Under the pieces are notes generated by a model. It was not told the origin of the DNA. It saw only the letters and a program-made list of their open reading frames with translations, and searched no databases. 64,000 nucleotides of DNA, taken from Microbacterium sp. Root61. Its GTDB lineage: Bacteria; Actinomycetota; Actinomycetes; Actinomycetales; Microbacteriaceae. Position 1 is the stretch's first letter. Each line of letters opens with the position of its first letter. Position numbers and translations under genes: made by a program. Below, in pieces: positions 24,851 to 33,191 of the stretch. The DNA lies in assembly GCF_001427525.1 (NCBI RefSeq), contig NZ_LMGU01000001.1, positions 839,788 to 903,787 of the forward strand, in the 5' to 3' direction.

Positions 24851-25013
24851 AGGCGAAGCCTATTGCAGTCGGCTCCCCACTTTAGGATTGTGCGTCATTC
24901 CGTGGACCTTAGAAGATTGCTTCGAATTTCGGACGGGATATAGGACATTTGTGGGTCGACTCCGGCCCCATCGTCGAGCACTACGGGGTTTTAGGCCCAT
25001 TGCGTAATCCGGC

Positions 25014-25018
25014 ACACC
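25014..25018. other. attR core of the element
   Basis: Second copy of ACACC, within CGGCACACCCG. To the right the tadA frame is intact (DLVLALNTG); to the left it reads into foreign codons that end at 24860. Reconstructed target: ALNTG-VPG-AATIHANS. Confidence 0.65.
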
Positions 25019-25906
25019 CGTATTCAAGGCCAACACGAGATCCAGCGCTTCGGCATCGCGGACCTCGCCGACCACGAGCCGGTCGGGGCGCATCCGCAGC
25101 GCTTCCTTCACAAGCCGTCGCAGGGTCACCTCGCCGCTGCCCTCCAGGCTCGGCTGGCGGCCCTGCAGCGCGACGATGTCGGGCGCGTCCACGCCGAGCT
25201 CGAAGGTCTCCTCCACAGTGACGATGCGATGCTCCGGCGGACACGCGGCGATCAGCGCACCTAGCAGCGTCGTCTTACCGGCGTGCGTCGCACCCGAGAC
25301 CAGCACGCTCTTCCCCGACCGCATGGCGCCTGCGAGCAGCGTTGCCGCCGCCGGTTCGACCGACCCCGATGCGACCAACGCTCCGAGGGTCCGGTACGCC
25401 GGCAGGAATTTGCGCACGTTCACCGACCAGTGCCGACGCGTGATGTCCGGGATCACGACGTGCAGTCGCGAGCCATCGGGAAGAGAGGCGTCCACGAACG
25501 GCTGGCTCAGATCGACGCGTCGACCGGTGGAATGCAGCATCCGCTCGACGAGATCCCGCACCGCGGAGTCGGTGAGCGTCAGCGGCAGATGCTCGGACCG
25601 CCCACCGCGCGCCACGTAGATCCGATCGGGCGCGTTGATCCACAGCTCCTCGACCGTGGGATCGTCCAGGTAGACCTGCAACGGTCCGTACCCGGCGACG
25701 GCCGCGAGCACGTCACGGACACAGGATGCTTCGTCGTCGACGGTCACGAGACCCCGCGCGAGAGCGAAGTCGTTGTGCCGCCGGACCTCGGCCCGAGCGA
25801 TCTGGGCCGTCAGCTCCGGCTGGCTCGCCGGGTCGGTCTGATCGGCCCGCAGGCGCTCGCGCACACGCTCCGCGACAGCGGTGGCGACGGCGGGTCCGGA
25901 AATCAT
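25014..25906 (-). pseudogene. tadA: tadA 5' fragment (pilus secretion ATPase N-terminal part)
   Basis: About 297 native codons from ATG 25906. It carries the N-terminal TadA domain (GYGPLQVYLDDPTVEELWIN), Walker A in SGATHAGKTTL and Walker B/His-box region MRPDRLVVGEVRDAEALDLV. After ALNTGVP the frame continues for about 50 foreign residues to a stop at 24860, giving a 348-aa truncated protein. The lost part contains the ATIHANS segment, so a working ATPase is unlikely. It is the first Tad gene and diverges from the gene at 26010. Confidence 0.92.
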
Positions 25907-26009
25907 CCGTCCATGATGCGCTTCACGCCGAGACCGCCCCGCGAACTATCCACAGGGGCGTTTCGTCACATGGTCGGAGGCGGCCTGGCCACGCCAATAC
26001 GGTTACAGC

Positions 26010-26702
26010 GTGTCTGACAATGTCGCGGCCCCGACCGCAACCCCCGAATCCGAGACCAGAACCTTCCGCATGGAAATCCTGGTCGTCATCCTGCTCGGCG
26101 TCGTCTCCGTCGCCACGGCCTACGCCACCTTCCAGGCCGCCCTGTACGACGGCATGCAGGCCACTGCGTACGCCGAAGGGCAGAACGCGCAGACCGAGGC
26201 CGAATCGCTGTACCTTGAGGCCAACCAGCAGTTCATCCAGGACGCGCAGACCCTGTCTCGACTCGCCGAGCTCAGCATCGCGTCCGAGAGCACCGATCCC
26301 GCGGCTGCGGCAGTGGCCTCCGCCACCTACGACGAGATCTACTTCATGAACGTCTCCGACGACCTCGACGGTGCCATCCAGCGCGCGGATGCCGAGAACG
26401 CCGCAGACCCGACCATGTACACGAGCCCCCTCGATGACGAGGACTACCAGGCTTCCCTCTACGGCGCATGGGCGGAGAAGGACGACGCGAGCGCGGCCAC
26501 CGTCGCTCAGGGCGACGAGTACAACGGGTACGGCGACCGGCTCACACTGGCCGCGACGCTGATGGCCATCACGCTGTTCCTCCTCGGTGTCGCCGCCGTC
26601 GTCCGGCGCGAGCGCACGAAGCTGATCCTGGTCGGCTTCGGGATGACGGTCTTCGTCGTCTCCGTCGTGATGACCGCAATGGTGCCCTTCACCTGGCTCT
26701 GA
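26010..26702 (+). CDS. Membrane protein (DUF4337-like), function unknown
   Basis: A 230-aa protein with GTG start at 26010, 6 nt after a TACGGT box. One membrane helix near the N-terminus (MEILVVILLGVVSVATAYAT), a 110-residue acidic Ala-rich loop, and two C-terminal helices (LAATLMAITLFLLGVAAVV and LILVGFGMTVFVVSVVMTAM). The pattern of a helix, a YATFQAALYDGMQ segment and two terminal helices resembles DUF4337 proteins. Divergent from tadA. A hairpin terminator follows. Confidence 0.75.
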   Translation: MSDNVAAPTATPESETRTFRMEILVVILLGVVSVATAYATFQAALYDGMQATAYAEGQNAQTEAESLYLEANQQFIQDAQTLSRLAELSIASESTDPAAAAVASATYDEIYFMNVSDDLDGAIQRADAENAADPTMYTSPLDDEDYQASLYGAWAEKDDASAATVAQGDEYNGYGDRLTLAATLMAITLFLLGVAAVVRRERTKLILVGFGMTVFVVSVVMTAMVPFTWL

Positions 26703-26715
26703 GCGGCCGCATCGA

Positions 26716-26749
26716 CGAATCGCCAGGGGTGACCCGGGCGATTCGTTTT
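26716..26749 (+). terminator. Intrinsic terminator after the DUF4337-like gene
   Basis: Stem CGAATCGCC/GGCGATTCG (9 bp) with an inner GGGT/ACCC helix, followed by TTTT. Confidence 0.82.
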
Positions 26750-26794
26750 CGCGCAGCGGTCCCTCTCACGCGACGCCGGTGGCAGGATGAGGAC

Positions 26795-27010
26795 ATGACT
26801 CAGCGAGTGGAGAAAACCACCAGTCCCATCGCACGACTCGCGCTGTTCGTGGTCGGGCTCGCCCAGGTCGCCTTCGCGTTCCTGGCGTTCTGGGACCTCC
26901 GCAACAGGCCGGCCGAGGACGTGCGCGGCCCCAAGCCGGTCTGGATCCCGGTCATCCTGATCAACTGGATCGGCCCACTGGCGTACTTCGGCTTCGGCAT
27001 CAAGCGCTGA
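26795..27010 (+). CDS. Small membrane protein with PLDc_N-like domain
   Basis: A 71-aa protein, MTQRVEKTTSPIARLALF onward, with a CAGGAT box ending 6 nt before the ATG. It has two membrane segments (ARLALFVVGLAQVAFAFLAF and PVILINWIGPLAYFGFGIKR). The second ends in the GPLAYFGFG signature of the PLDc_N family. Role unknown. Confidence 0.78.
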   Translation: MTQRVEKTTSPIARLALFVVGLAQVAFAFLAFWDLRNRPAEDVRGPKPVWIPVILINWIGPLAYFGFGIKR

Positions 27011-27093
27011 CGCGACTCGTCCGCAGTCGGCACCGGAAACGGGGGTTCACCCCCCAGGTGATGTCCAGGCGCGCCAGTAGACTGATCCCACTC

Positions 27094-27175
27094 GCGGGAG
27101 TGGTGAAATTGGCAGACACGCAGGATTTAGGTTCCTGTGCTTTCGAGCGTGTGGGTTCAAGTCCCACCTTCCGCA
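27094..27175 (+). tRNA. tRNA-Leu (anticodon UAG)
   Basis: A class II tRNA fold: acceptor GCGGGAG/CTTCCGC, anticodon stem CAGGA/TCCTG with loop TTTAGGT (anticodon TAG), a variable arm, and the T-arm GTGGGTTCAAGTCCCAC. The 3' CCA is not encoded. Reads CUA/CUG-type leucine codons. Confidence 0.95.
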
Positions 27176-27243
27176 CGATCGGATGCCTCAGCATCCGATG
27201 ATCTGCCGACCGCCGACCTGCTTCCACCGACGGGACCCCCTTC

Positions 27244-28035
27244 GTGCATCAGATTGCTCTCATTCCGTGGCTCGACCCGGCCGCCATCATCGAGTGGGCC
27301 GGCCCCTGGTCCCTGCTCGTCGTGTGCTTCATCATCTTCGCCGAGACCGGACTGCTGATCGGCTTCCTGCTCCCGGGCGACACCCTGCTGGTCATCGCCG
27401 GACTGCTGTCGCACTCGACGACGGCGGCCCCGCACGGAGTGTTCGGCATGAGCGTGTGGTGGGTCGCCCTACTGATCGGGCTTTCTGCCTTCGTCGGCGG
27501 TGAAGTCGGATACCTCATCGGACACAAGGCAGGTCCGGCGATCTTCGAGCGCAAGGAATCCGGTCTGTTCAGCGTCAAGAACGTCGAACGCACCAACGCG
27601 TTCTTCGAGCGCTTCGGCGGGCTGACGATCATCCTGGCCCGCTTCGTACCGATTGTCCGCACATTCGCCCCGGTCGCCGCCGGCGTCGGGCACATGCACA
27701 AGGGCAAGTACACGCTCTACAACCTGATCGGCGCCGTCCTCTGGGGCTTCGGGCTCACGATGTTCGGCTATGCCATCGGATTCATCCCGTTCGTCCGCGA
27801 TCTCGTCACCGAGTACATCGACGTCATCCTGCTCATCGCCGTCGGCGGGACCGCGCTGGTCACACTGTGGCACTATCTCCGCGAGCGGTCGAAGGCGAAG
27901 AAGGCTGCGGCAGCGGGAGAAGACGTCATCACCGACGCCGAAGAGGCCAAGGAACTCGTCCTGGACCCCGAGGTCTTCGAACGCGCACCCGAGCTGCCCC
28001 ACACGGACGGCCCCGAGGACTCCCCGAGGCCGTAA
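27244..28035 (+). CDS. DedA-family membrane protein
   Basis: A 263-aa protein from GTG 27244. It has four to five membrane helices with the DedA (SNARE-associated) signature: ETGLLIGFLLPGDTLLVIAG, FVGGEVGYLIGHKAGPAIF, and RFGGLTIILARFVPIVRTFA with the conserved Arg and Pro. The C-terminal cytoplasmic tail is acidic. DedA proteins are proposed lipid-carrier flippases and affect envelope integrity. Convergent with ku, 3 bp apart. The exact start is uncertain because no strong ribosome-binding site is visible. Confidence 0.9.
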   Translation: MHQIALIPWLDPAAIIEWAGPWSLLVVCFIIFAETGLLIGFLLPGDTLLVIAGLLSHSTTAAPHGVFGMSVWWVALLIGLSAFVGGEVGYLIGHKAGPAIFERKESGLFSVKNVERTNAFFERFGGLTIILARFVPIVRTFAPVAAGVGHMHKGKYTLYNLIGAVLWGFGLTMFGYAIGFIPFVRDLVTEYIDVILLIAVGGTALVTLWHYLRERSKAKKAAAAGEDVITDAEEAKELVLDPEVFERAPELPHTDGPEDSPRP

Positions 28036-28038
28036 GGC

Positions 28039-28935
28039 TCAGGAGGCTTTCGCCGCCTTCTTCTTGCTCGACTTCGCGGACTTCTCCGCTGCCGTCGAGT
28101 CGGAGGAGGCGGCATCCTTCTTCGTGCCGTCCGCCGCACCCGCGCGGGCCGCCCGGCTGCGCTCGACGCTGGCACGCAGCGCCTCCATGAGGTCGATGAC
28201 CTCACCGCCGGTCTCCTCGACCTCACGGTCGCCGAAGGTCTCGGACGTGTCGAGCGCATCGCCCTTCTCCAGCTTCGCGTCGATGAGGGTGCGCAACTCC
28301 TCCTGGTACTCGTCGACGAACTGCGACGGGTCGAAATCGCTCGCGAAGCTGTCGACGAGGGATGCCGAGAGCTCCAGCTCCTTCGCCGAGATCCGCACCG
28401 GCTCATCCAGCGCGGGGAACGCGGCCTCGCGCACCTCGTCTGCCCACAGCAGCGTCTGCAGCACCAGCACGTCACCGCGCACGCGCAGCGCGGCGAGGCG
28501 GGTCTTCTGGCGCAGCGAGAAGCGGACGATGGCGGTGCGCTCGGTCTGCTCGAGCGTCTTGCGCAGCAGCACGTACGCCTTCGGCGAGGCGCCGTCGGGT
28601 TCGAGGTAGTAGGCCCGGTCCAGGGTCAGCAGATCGACCTGCTCGCTGGGCACGAACTCCACGACGTCGATCTCGCGACTGCGCTCGGCGGGCAGCGAGT
28701 CGATGTCCTCCTTGGTGAGCACGACCGTGCGCTCACCGTCGTCGTACGCCTTGTCGATGTCGGCGAACGGTACGACCTCGCCGTCGATCTCGCAGATGCG
28801 CTGGTACCGGATGCGCCCGCCGTCTTTGTTGTGCACCTGGTGCAGCGGCACGTCGTGGTCCTCGGTCGCGGAGTACACCTTGACCGGGACGTTCACGAGG
28901 CCGAACGTCAGGGCGCCTTTCCAGATCGCTCTCAT
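28039..28935 (-). CDS. ku: Non-homologous end-joining protein Ku
   Basis: A 298-aa bacterial Ku homodimer subunit that binds DNA ends and recruits LigD. Start MRAIWKGALTFGLVNVPVKV is the family N-terminus. Core motifs LHQVHNKDGGRIRYQRICE, SREIDVVEFVPSEQVD and LRRKTL-type central strand (VLLRKTLEQTERTAIVRFSL) are present. The C-terminal tail is Ala/Lys/Ser-rich (KSSKKKAAKAS), as in actinobacterial Ku. It is divergent from ligD across a 46-bp gap. Confidence 0.96.
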   Translation of the reverse strand: MRAIWKGALTFGLVNVPVKVYSATEDHDVPLHQVHNKDGGRIRYQRICEIDGEVVPFADIDKAYDDGERTVVLTKEDIDSLPAERSREIDVVEFVPSEQVDLLTLDRAYYLEPDGASPKAYVLLRKTLEQTERTAIVRFSLRQKTRLAALRVRGDVLVLQTLLWADEVREAAFPALDEPVRISAKELELSASLVDSFASDFDPSQFVDEYQEELRTLIDAKLEKGDALDTSETFGDREVEETGGEVIDLMEALRASVERSRAARAGAADGTKKDAASSDSTAAEKSAKSSKKKAAKAS

Positions 28936-28981
28936 CACACCAGTACACACCTGTCACACCGCCCACGGCTACCCTGGGCGC

Positions 28982-31498
28982 ATGGCAGGCGAGCAGACGG
29001 TGCGCATCGGAGGCCGTCGTCTGCGTATCACCAACCTCGACAAGGTGCTGTATCCGGAGACCGGAACGACCAAGGGCGAGGTCATCGACTACTACACGCG
29101 GATCGCTCCGCTGATGATTCCGCACCTCGTCGGCCGCCCCGTGACGCGCAAGCGCTGGCCCGAGGGCGTCGGTACGACCGAGCATCCGAGCGAGCCGTTC
29201 TTCGCGAAGGACCTCGAACGCGGTGCTCCGGAATGGGTGCGCCGGATGCCGATCGACCACTCCACCGGGGCCAAGGACTATCCCCTCGTCGGCGACGTGC
29301 CGACCCTGGTCTACCTCGCGCAGGTCGCGAGCCTGGAGCTGCACGTTCCGCAGTGGCAGTTCGCTCCGGACGGTGGTCGGGCGAACCCCGACCGACTCGT
29401 GCTCGACCTGGATCCCGGCCCGGGCGTCGAGCTTGCGGACACCGCGCAGGTCGCGCGATGGGCACGCGACATCCTGCGCGGCATGGGGCTGGACCCGTAC
29501 CCGGTGACCAGCGGCAGCAAAGGCATCCACCTCTACGCGGCGCTGCCCGGCACGCAATCCAGCGAGCAGGTCACGGCCGTCGCCAAGGCACTCGCGCAGG
29601 CGATCGAAGCGGACCATCCCGACCTCGTCGTGAGTGCGATGAGCAAGTCGCTGCGCCCCGGCAAGGTGTTCATCGACTGGAGCCAGAACAACGGTGCCAA
29701 GACGACGATCGCGCCCTATTCGCTCCGCGGGCGTCCGCATCCGACCGTCGCCGCGCCGCGCACGTGGGAGGAGCTGGACGATCCCGAGCTGCGGCAGCTG
29801 TCGTTCGAAGAGGTCCTCGAACGCGCCGAGAGCCTCGGCGATCCGCTCGCAGCGCTCGGGTTCCACGCGGGCGGACGCGCCGCCGACGAGGGCCCCCTCA
29901 GCACTTACATCTCCAAGCGCACGGCCGGGAAGACCCCGGAGCCGGTACCGTCCAACCCGCTCGGCGCGGCGACCACTCCCGGCGAATTGCCGCGGTTCGT
30001 CATCCAGGAGCATCACGCCACCCGGCTGCACTGGGACTTCCGTCTCGAGCACGACGGTGTGTTCGTGAGCTGGGCGGTGCCGCGCGGCGTGCCACCGACC
30101 TCCGGGCGCAACAACCTCGCGGTCATGACCGAGGACCACCCGCTCGAATACGGCACGTTCGAGGGCACCATCCCGCGCGGCGAGTACGGCGGCGGGACCG
30201 TGACGATCTGGGACGACGGCCGCTACGAACTGGAGAAGTGGCGCGACGACGAGGTCATCTTCACGGCTGAAGGTCGACCCGGAGGACCACTCGGACGGGT
30301 GCGCCTCGCGTTCATCCGCACCGATGGCGAGGGCGAGAAGTCGACCTGGCTGCTGCATCGGATGAAGACGGATGCCGCGGGCCACCCGCAGCCGGATGGT
30401 GAGCCGGTCGAACCCAGTCCGCAGGCCGACGAGCCGCGGGGTGCCGCAGTGCATCACGCCGCGACGTCTGATGCCGATGCGGGCGTGGAAGCCGGCGCGC
30501 CGCCCCCTGCTGACCGTCTCGGCCGGATCGAGCCGATGCTCGCCACGCACGCGACGCCGGGAATGGCGCGCAGCGCGGCACAGCGCTGGGCGGAGCACGG
30601 TGGATCGTGGGTCGAAGTGAAGTGGGACGGCATACGTGCCATCGGCATCTGGGACGGCACCCGCCTGCGGCTGCAGGCCCGCAGCGGCAACGACATCACC
30701 GCGAAGTACCCGGAGCTCACTCGGGTGGACGCCGGACTCGGCCCCGACCCGGCGATCGTGGACGGCGAGATCGTCGCGCTCGATGCGAAGGGACGGCCGA
30801 GCTTTCCGCGGCTGCAGTCGCGCATGAACCTCACCAAACCGCGCGAGATCGAGCGCGAGATGCCGCGCACGCCGGTGAAGTACTACCTGTTCGATGTCCT
30901 CGCCCACGCGGGGACGGATGCAGCGGCACGGCCACTCGCGGAGCGGCGCGGCATCCTGGAGTCCGTGGCACACGCGGCGATCCCGGCGATCGTCGTGCCC
31001 CCGGTCTTCGACGACGTCGACGGCGCCCTCGCGGCCAGCCACGAGTTCGGGCTCGAGGGGATCGTCGTGAAGGACCCCGAATCGACGTACCGCCGGGGCG
31101 TCCGCTCGGAGCGCTGGCTCAAGGTCAAGCTCACCCGGACGCAGGAGGTCGTGATCGGCGCGATCCGCCCGGGCAAGGGCGGCCGCACCAACGCCATCGG
31201 CTCACTGCTGGTCGGCGTGCCGGGACCCAACGGACTGCGGTATGCGGGCCGCGTCGGGTCGGGCTTCAGCGACAGCGTCCTCGCACAGTTGGAGGCCGCC
31301 CTGAGGCCGCTCCGCACCGACACGAATCCGTTCGTCGGGGTGCCGGATGTCGACGCCTCCGACGCCCTGTGGGTGCAGCCGACGCTGGTCGGTGAGGTCG
31401 AGTTCGCCGAGTTCACACCCGGCGGCATCCTTCGGCAGGCGCGGTGGCGCGGGCTGCGGCCCGACAAGTCGCCCGACGACGTGGTCCGCGAGGACTGA
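28982..31498 (+). CDS. ligD: Multifunctional DNA ligase D (polymerase, phosphoesterase, ligase)
   Basis: An 838-aa protein from ATG 28982, with TACCCT ending 6 nt upstream (leaderless). Polymerase domain ~10-290 (LDLDPGPGV with the metal-binding Asp pair, SGSKGIHLYA). 3'-phosphoesterase domain ~335-480 (QEHHATRLHWDFRLEHDG, GTIPRGEYGGG). ATP-dependent ligase domain ~515-835 with nucleophile Lys547 in EVKWDGIRA and the DGEIVALD and EGIVVKDP motifs. The POL-PE-LIG order is that of actinobacterial LigD. Works with Ku to repair double-strand breaks. Confidence 0.96.
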   Translation: MAGEQTVRIGGRRLRITNLDKVLYPETGTTKGEVIDYYTRIAPLMIPHLVGRPVTRKRWPEGVGTTEHPSEPFFAKDLERGAPEWVRRMPIDHSTGAKDYPLVGDVPTLVYLAQVASLELHVPQWQFAPDGGRANPDRLVLDLDPGPGVELADTAQVARWARDILRGMGLDPYPVTSGSKGIHLYAALPGTQSSEQVTAVAKALAQAIEADHPDLVVSAMSKSLRPGKVFIDWSQNNGAKTTIAPYSLRGRPHPTVAAPRTWEELDDPELRQLSFEEVLERAESLGDPLAALGFHAGGRAADEGPLSTYISKRTAGKTPEPVPSNPLGAATTPGELPRFVIQEHHATRLHWDFRLEHDGVFVSWAVPRGVPPTSGRNNLAVMTEDHPLEYGTFEGTIPRGEYGGGTVTIWDDGRYELEKWRDDEVIFTAEGRPGGPLGRVRLAFIRTDGEGEKSTWLLHRMKTDAAGHPQPDGEPVEPSPQADEPRGAAVHHAATSDADAGVEAGAPPPADRLGRIEPMLATHATPGMARSAAQRWAEHGGSWVEVKWDGIRAIGIWDGTRLRLQARSGNDITAKYPELTRVDAGLGPDPAIVDGEIVALDAKGRPSFPRLQSRMNLTKPREIEREMPRTPVKYYLFDVLAHAGTDAAARPLAERRGILESVAHAAIPAIVVPPVFDDVDGALAASHEFGLEGIVVKDPESTYRRGVRSERWLKVKLTRTQEVVIGAIRPGKGGRTNAIGSLLVGVPGPNGLRYAGRVGSGFSDSVLAQLEAALRPLRTDTNPFVGVPDVDASDALWVQPTLVGEVEFAEFTPGGILRQARWRGLRPDKSPDDVVRED

Positions 31499-31507
31499 CC
31501 GGCGGTT

Positions 31508-32434
31508 TCAGGCGTGCTGGGAGTCGTCGTGCTCGACGTGTCCGGCCGGCTCCAGCTGGAACGTGGAGTGCTCGACGTCGAAGTGCTGCGCGAGGCACCC
31601 CTGCAGCTGACTGAGGATCTCGCCCGCACGCCCGTCTTCGAACGCGGCGTCTTCGACGGTGACGTGCGCGGAGAATACCGGCGCGCCCCGGGTCAGCTGC
31701 CACACGTGGATGTCATGCGCGTCCACAACGCCGGGCGTGCCGAGGATGTGCTCGCGGATCTCGGTGACGTGCATGCCCTTGGGTGCGGCCTCGCTGAGCA
31801 CCGAAGCGACCTCGCGGAGCAGCCCGAACGCGCGCGGCACGATCATGGCGGCGATGAACAGCGACGCGATGGCATCGGCGGGCGCCCAACCCGTTGTCAC
31901 GATCACGATGGCCGAGACGATGACCGCGGCCGAGCCGATGAGGTCGCCGAGCACCTCGATGTAGGCGCCCCGCACGTTCAGGTTGCTCTTCTGCGCCGCG
32001 CTCAGCAGCCACATCGCTGTGGCATTGGCGAGGAGGCCGATGATCGCGACGACGAGCATCACTCCCCCGGCCACCTCGACGTCGCCCGGGTTGAGCAGCC
32101 GCATCACGCCTTCGACGGCGACCCAGACGGCCAGCACGATCAGGATGACGCCGTTCACGAGCGCGCCGAAGACCTCCGCCCGCTGGTACCCGAACGTGCG
32201 CCGGTCGTTCGCCGGCCGGGCGGCGACCGTGCTCGCGATGAGCGCGATGACCAGCGCCGCGACATCCGTGAACATGTGGGCGGCATCGGCGAGCAGCGCG
32301 AGCGAGCCGGACAGCACCGAGCCGATCACCTGGACGACGAGCACCACCGACGTGATCGTCAACGACAGCGCCAGAAGGCGCCGGTTGCTGGTGCCTCGGA
32401 TGCCGCTCGTGCCGGAGGGTGCGTGGTCGTGCAT
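31508..32434 (-). CDS. Cation diffusion facilitator (Zn/Co/Cd efflux)
   Basis: A 308-aa six-helix exporter. Helix 2 carries LLADAAHMFTDVAALVIAL with the metal-binding HxxxD; the matching site in helix 5 reads YIEVLGDLIGS, with Tyr where many members have His. The C-terminal cytoplasmic domain (HILGTPGVVDAHDIHVWQLT) is the metal-sensing dimer interface. N- and C-termini are His-rich (MHDHAP and HVEHDDSQHA). A TAGCCT box (32441-32446) ends 6 nt before the ATG. An interrupted palindrome lies 51-77 bp upstream. Confidence 0.92.
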   Translation of the reverse strand: MHDHAPSGTSGIRGTSNRRLLALSLTITSVVLVVQVIGSVLSGSLALLADAAHMFTDVAALVIALIASTVAARPANDRRTFGYQRAEVFGALVNGVILIVLAVWVAVEGVMRLLNPGDVEVAGGVMLVVAIIGLLANATAMWLLSAAQKSNLNVRGAYIEVLGDLIGSAAVIVSAIVIVTTGWAPADAIASLFIAAMIVPRAFGLLREVASVLSEAAPKGMHVTEIREHILGTPGVVDAHDIHVWQLTRGAPVFSAHVTVEDAAFEDGRAGEILSQLQGCLAQHFDVEHSTFQLEPAGHVEHDDSQHA

Positions 32435-32484
32435 ATGACCAGGCTAGGCCGCGGTCGGACCGCCGAGACGCCAAACCGCCCTCT

Positions 32485-32511
32485 CGGGAATGAGTCTGAT
32501 TCTCAGTCCCG
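32485..32511. promoter_or_regulatory. 27-bp interrupted palindrome upstream of the CDF gene
   Basis: CGGGA-A-TGAG, a 7-nt centre TCTGATT, then CTCA-G-TCCCG: nine of ten arm positions pair. It lies between rdgB (upstream) and the CDF promoter. The TGAG-N7-CTCA core resembles Fur/Zur-type boxes, but it could also act as the rdgB terminator; no T-run follows. Confidence 0.45.
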
Positions 32512-32553
32512 GCTGCGCGAGACGCGGCAACGCGCTCCGGGGACGACGGCGGG

Positions 32554-33186
32554 TCAGAGGGTGGCGAGGAGCGGGACGAGCTCGACGAACGCGCGGGCGC
32601 GGTGGGATGCCGCGTTCTTCTCCTCGGCCGACCACTCCGCGACGGTGCGCTCGGATGCCGCATCCTGTCCGTCCGGGATGAAGATCGGGTCGTACCCGAA
32701 CCCACCGGCCCCCGCCGGGGCCGTCGCGAGTCGACCGGGCCAGATCCCCTCCACCACGCGCTCGGACGGGTTCTCGCCCGGCACGACCAGCGCGATCGTC
32801 GAAACGAAGTGCGCGGTGCGGTGCGGGTCGGCGACGTCGAAGAGCTGGTCGAGCAGCAGTTCGAGATTGGCCACGGCGTCCTTCTTGTGCCCGGCCCAAT
32901 AGGCCGAGAACACGCCGGGCGATCCGCCCAGGACGTCGACGCAGATGCCGGAGTCGTCCGCGACCGCGGGCAGCCCGGTGTGCGCGGCAGCGGCGCGGGC
33001 CTTGATCAGGGCGTTCGCGGCGAAGGTCACGCCGTCTTCGACCGGCTCCGGACCGTCGTAGCCGACGACCTCGATGTCGGGCCGGGTCGTGGCCACGATG
33101 GTGCGGAACTCCTCGACCTTGTGCGGATTGTGGGTCGCCAGCACGACGACACGGCGCTCTGCGCCCGAGGACGAGGAGTTCTGCAC
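32554..33186 (-). CDS. rdgB: Non-canonical purine NTP pyrophosphatase RdgB/HAM1
   Basis: A 210-aa enzyme removing ITP/XTP from the nucleotide pool. GTG 33186 lies 5 bp after the rph stop; the frame continues upstream only as antisense of rph. Motifs: VVLATHNPHKVEEFRTIV (substrate loop), AVADDSGICVDVLGG (catalytic Asp), FGYDPIFIPDG. The order murI-rph-rdgB on one strand is conserved in actinobacteria. Confidence 0.95.
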   Translation of the reverse strand: MQNSSSSGAERRVVVLATHNPHKVEEFRTIVATTRPDIEVVGYDGPEPVEDGVTFAANALIKARAAAAHTGLPAVADDSGICVDVLGGSPGVFSAYWAGHKKDAVANLELLLDQLFDVADPHRTAHFVSTIALVVPGENPSERVVEGIWPGRLATAPAGAGGFGYDPIFIPDGQDAASERTVAEWSAEEKNAASHRARAFVELVPLLATL

Positions 33187-33191
33187 GCCAC

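Larger units (their letters stand above)
18765..25018. mobile_element. Integrated element with serine integrase and primase-polymerase, inserted in tadA
   Basis: About 6.25 kb lies between two halves of tadA. The contents in order are: serine integrase (adjacent to the left junction), noncoding control region with repeats and a short RNA, small leader ORF, primase-polymerase/helicase, small zinc-motif protein, and two convergent cargo genes. No capsid, portal, terminase, tail, relaxase or conjugation gene is recognisable. This composition suits a phage satellite or a small integrative plasmid that depends on other elements for transfer. The boundaries are set by the tadA frame break and a shared ACACC core on both sides. 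Confidence 0.88.

Noticed and set aside
28733..31042. Minus-strand open frame of 769 codons opposite ligD
   Set aside because: Antisense to the full-length LigD; low-complexity shadow sequence without motifs.
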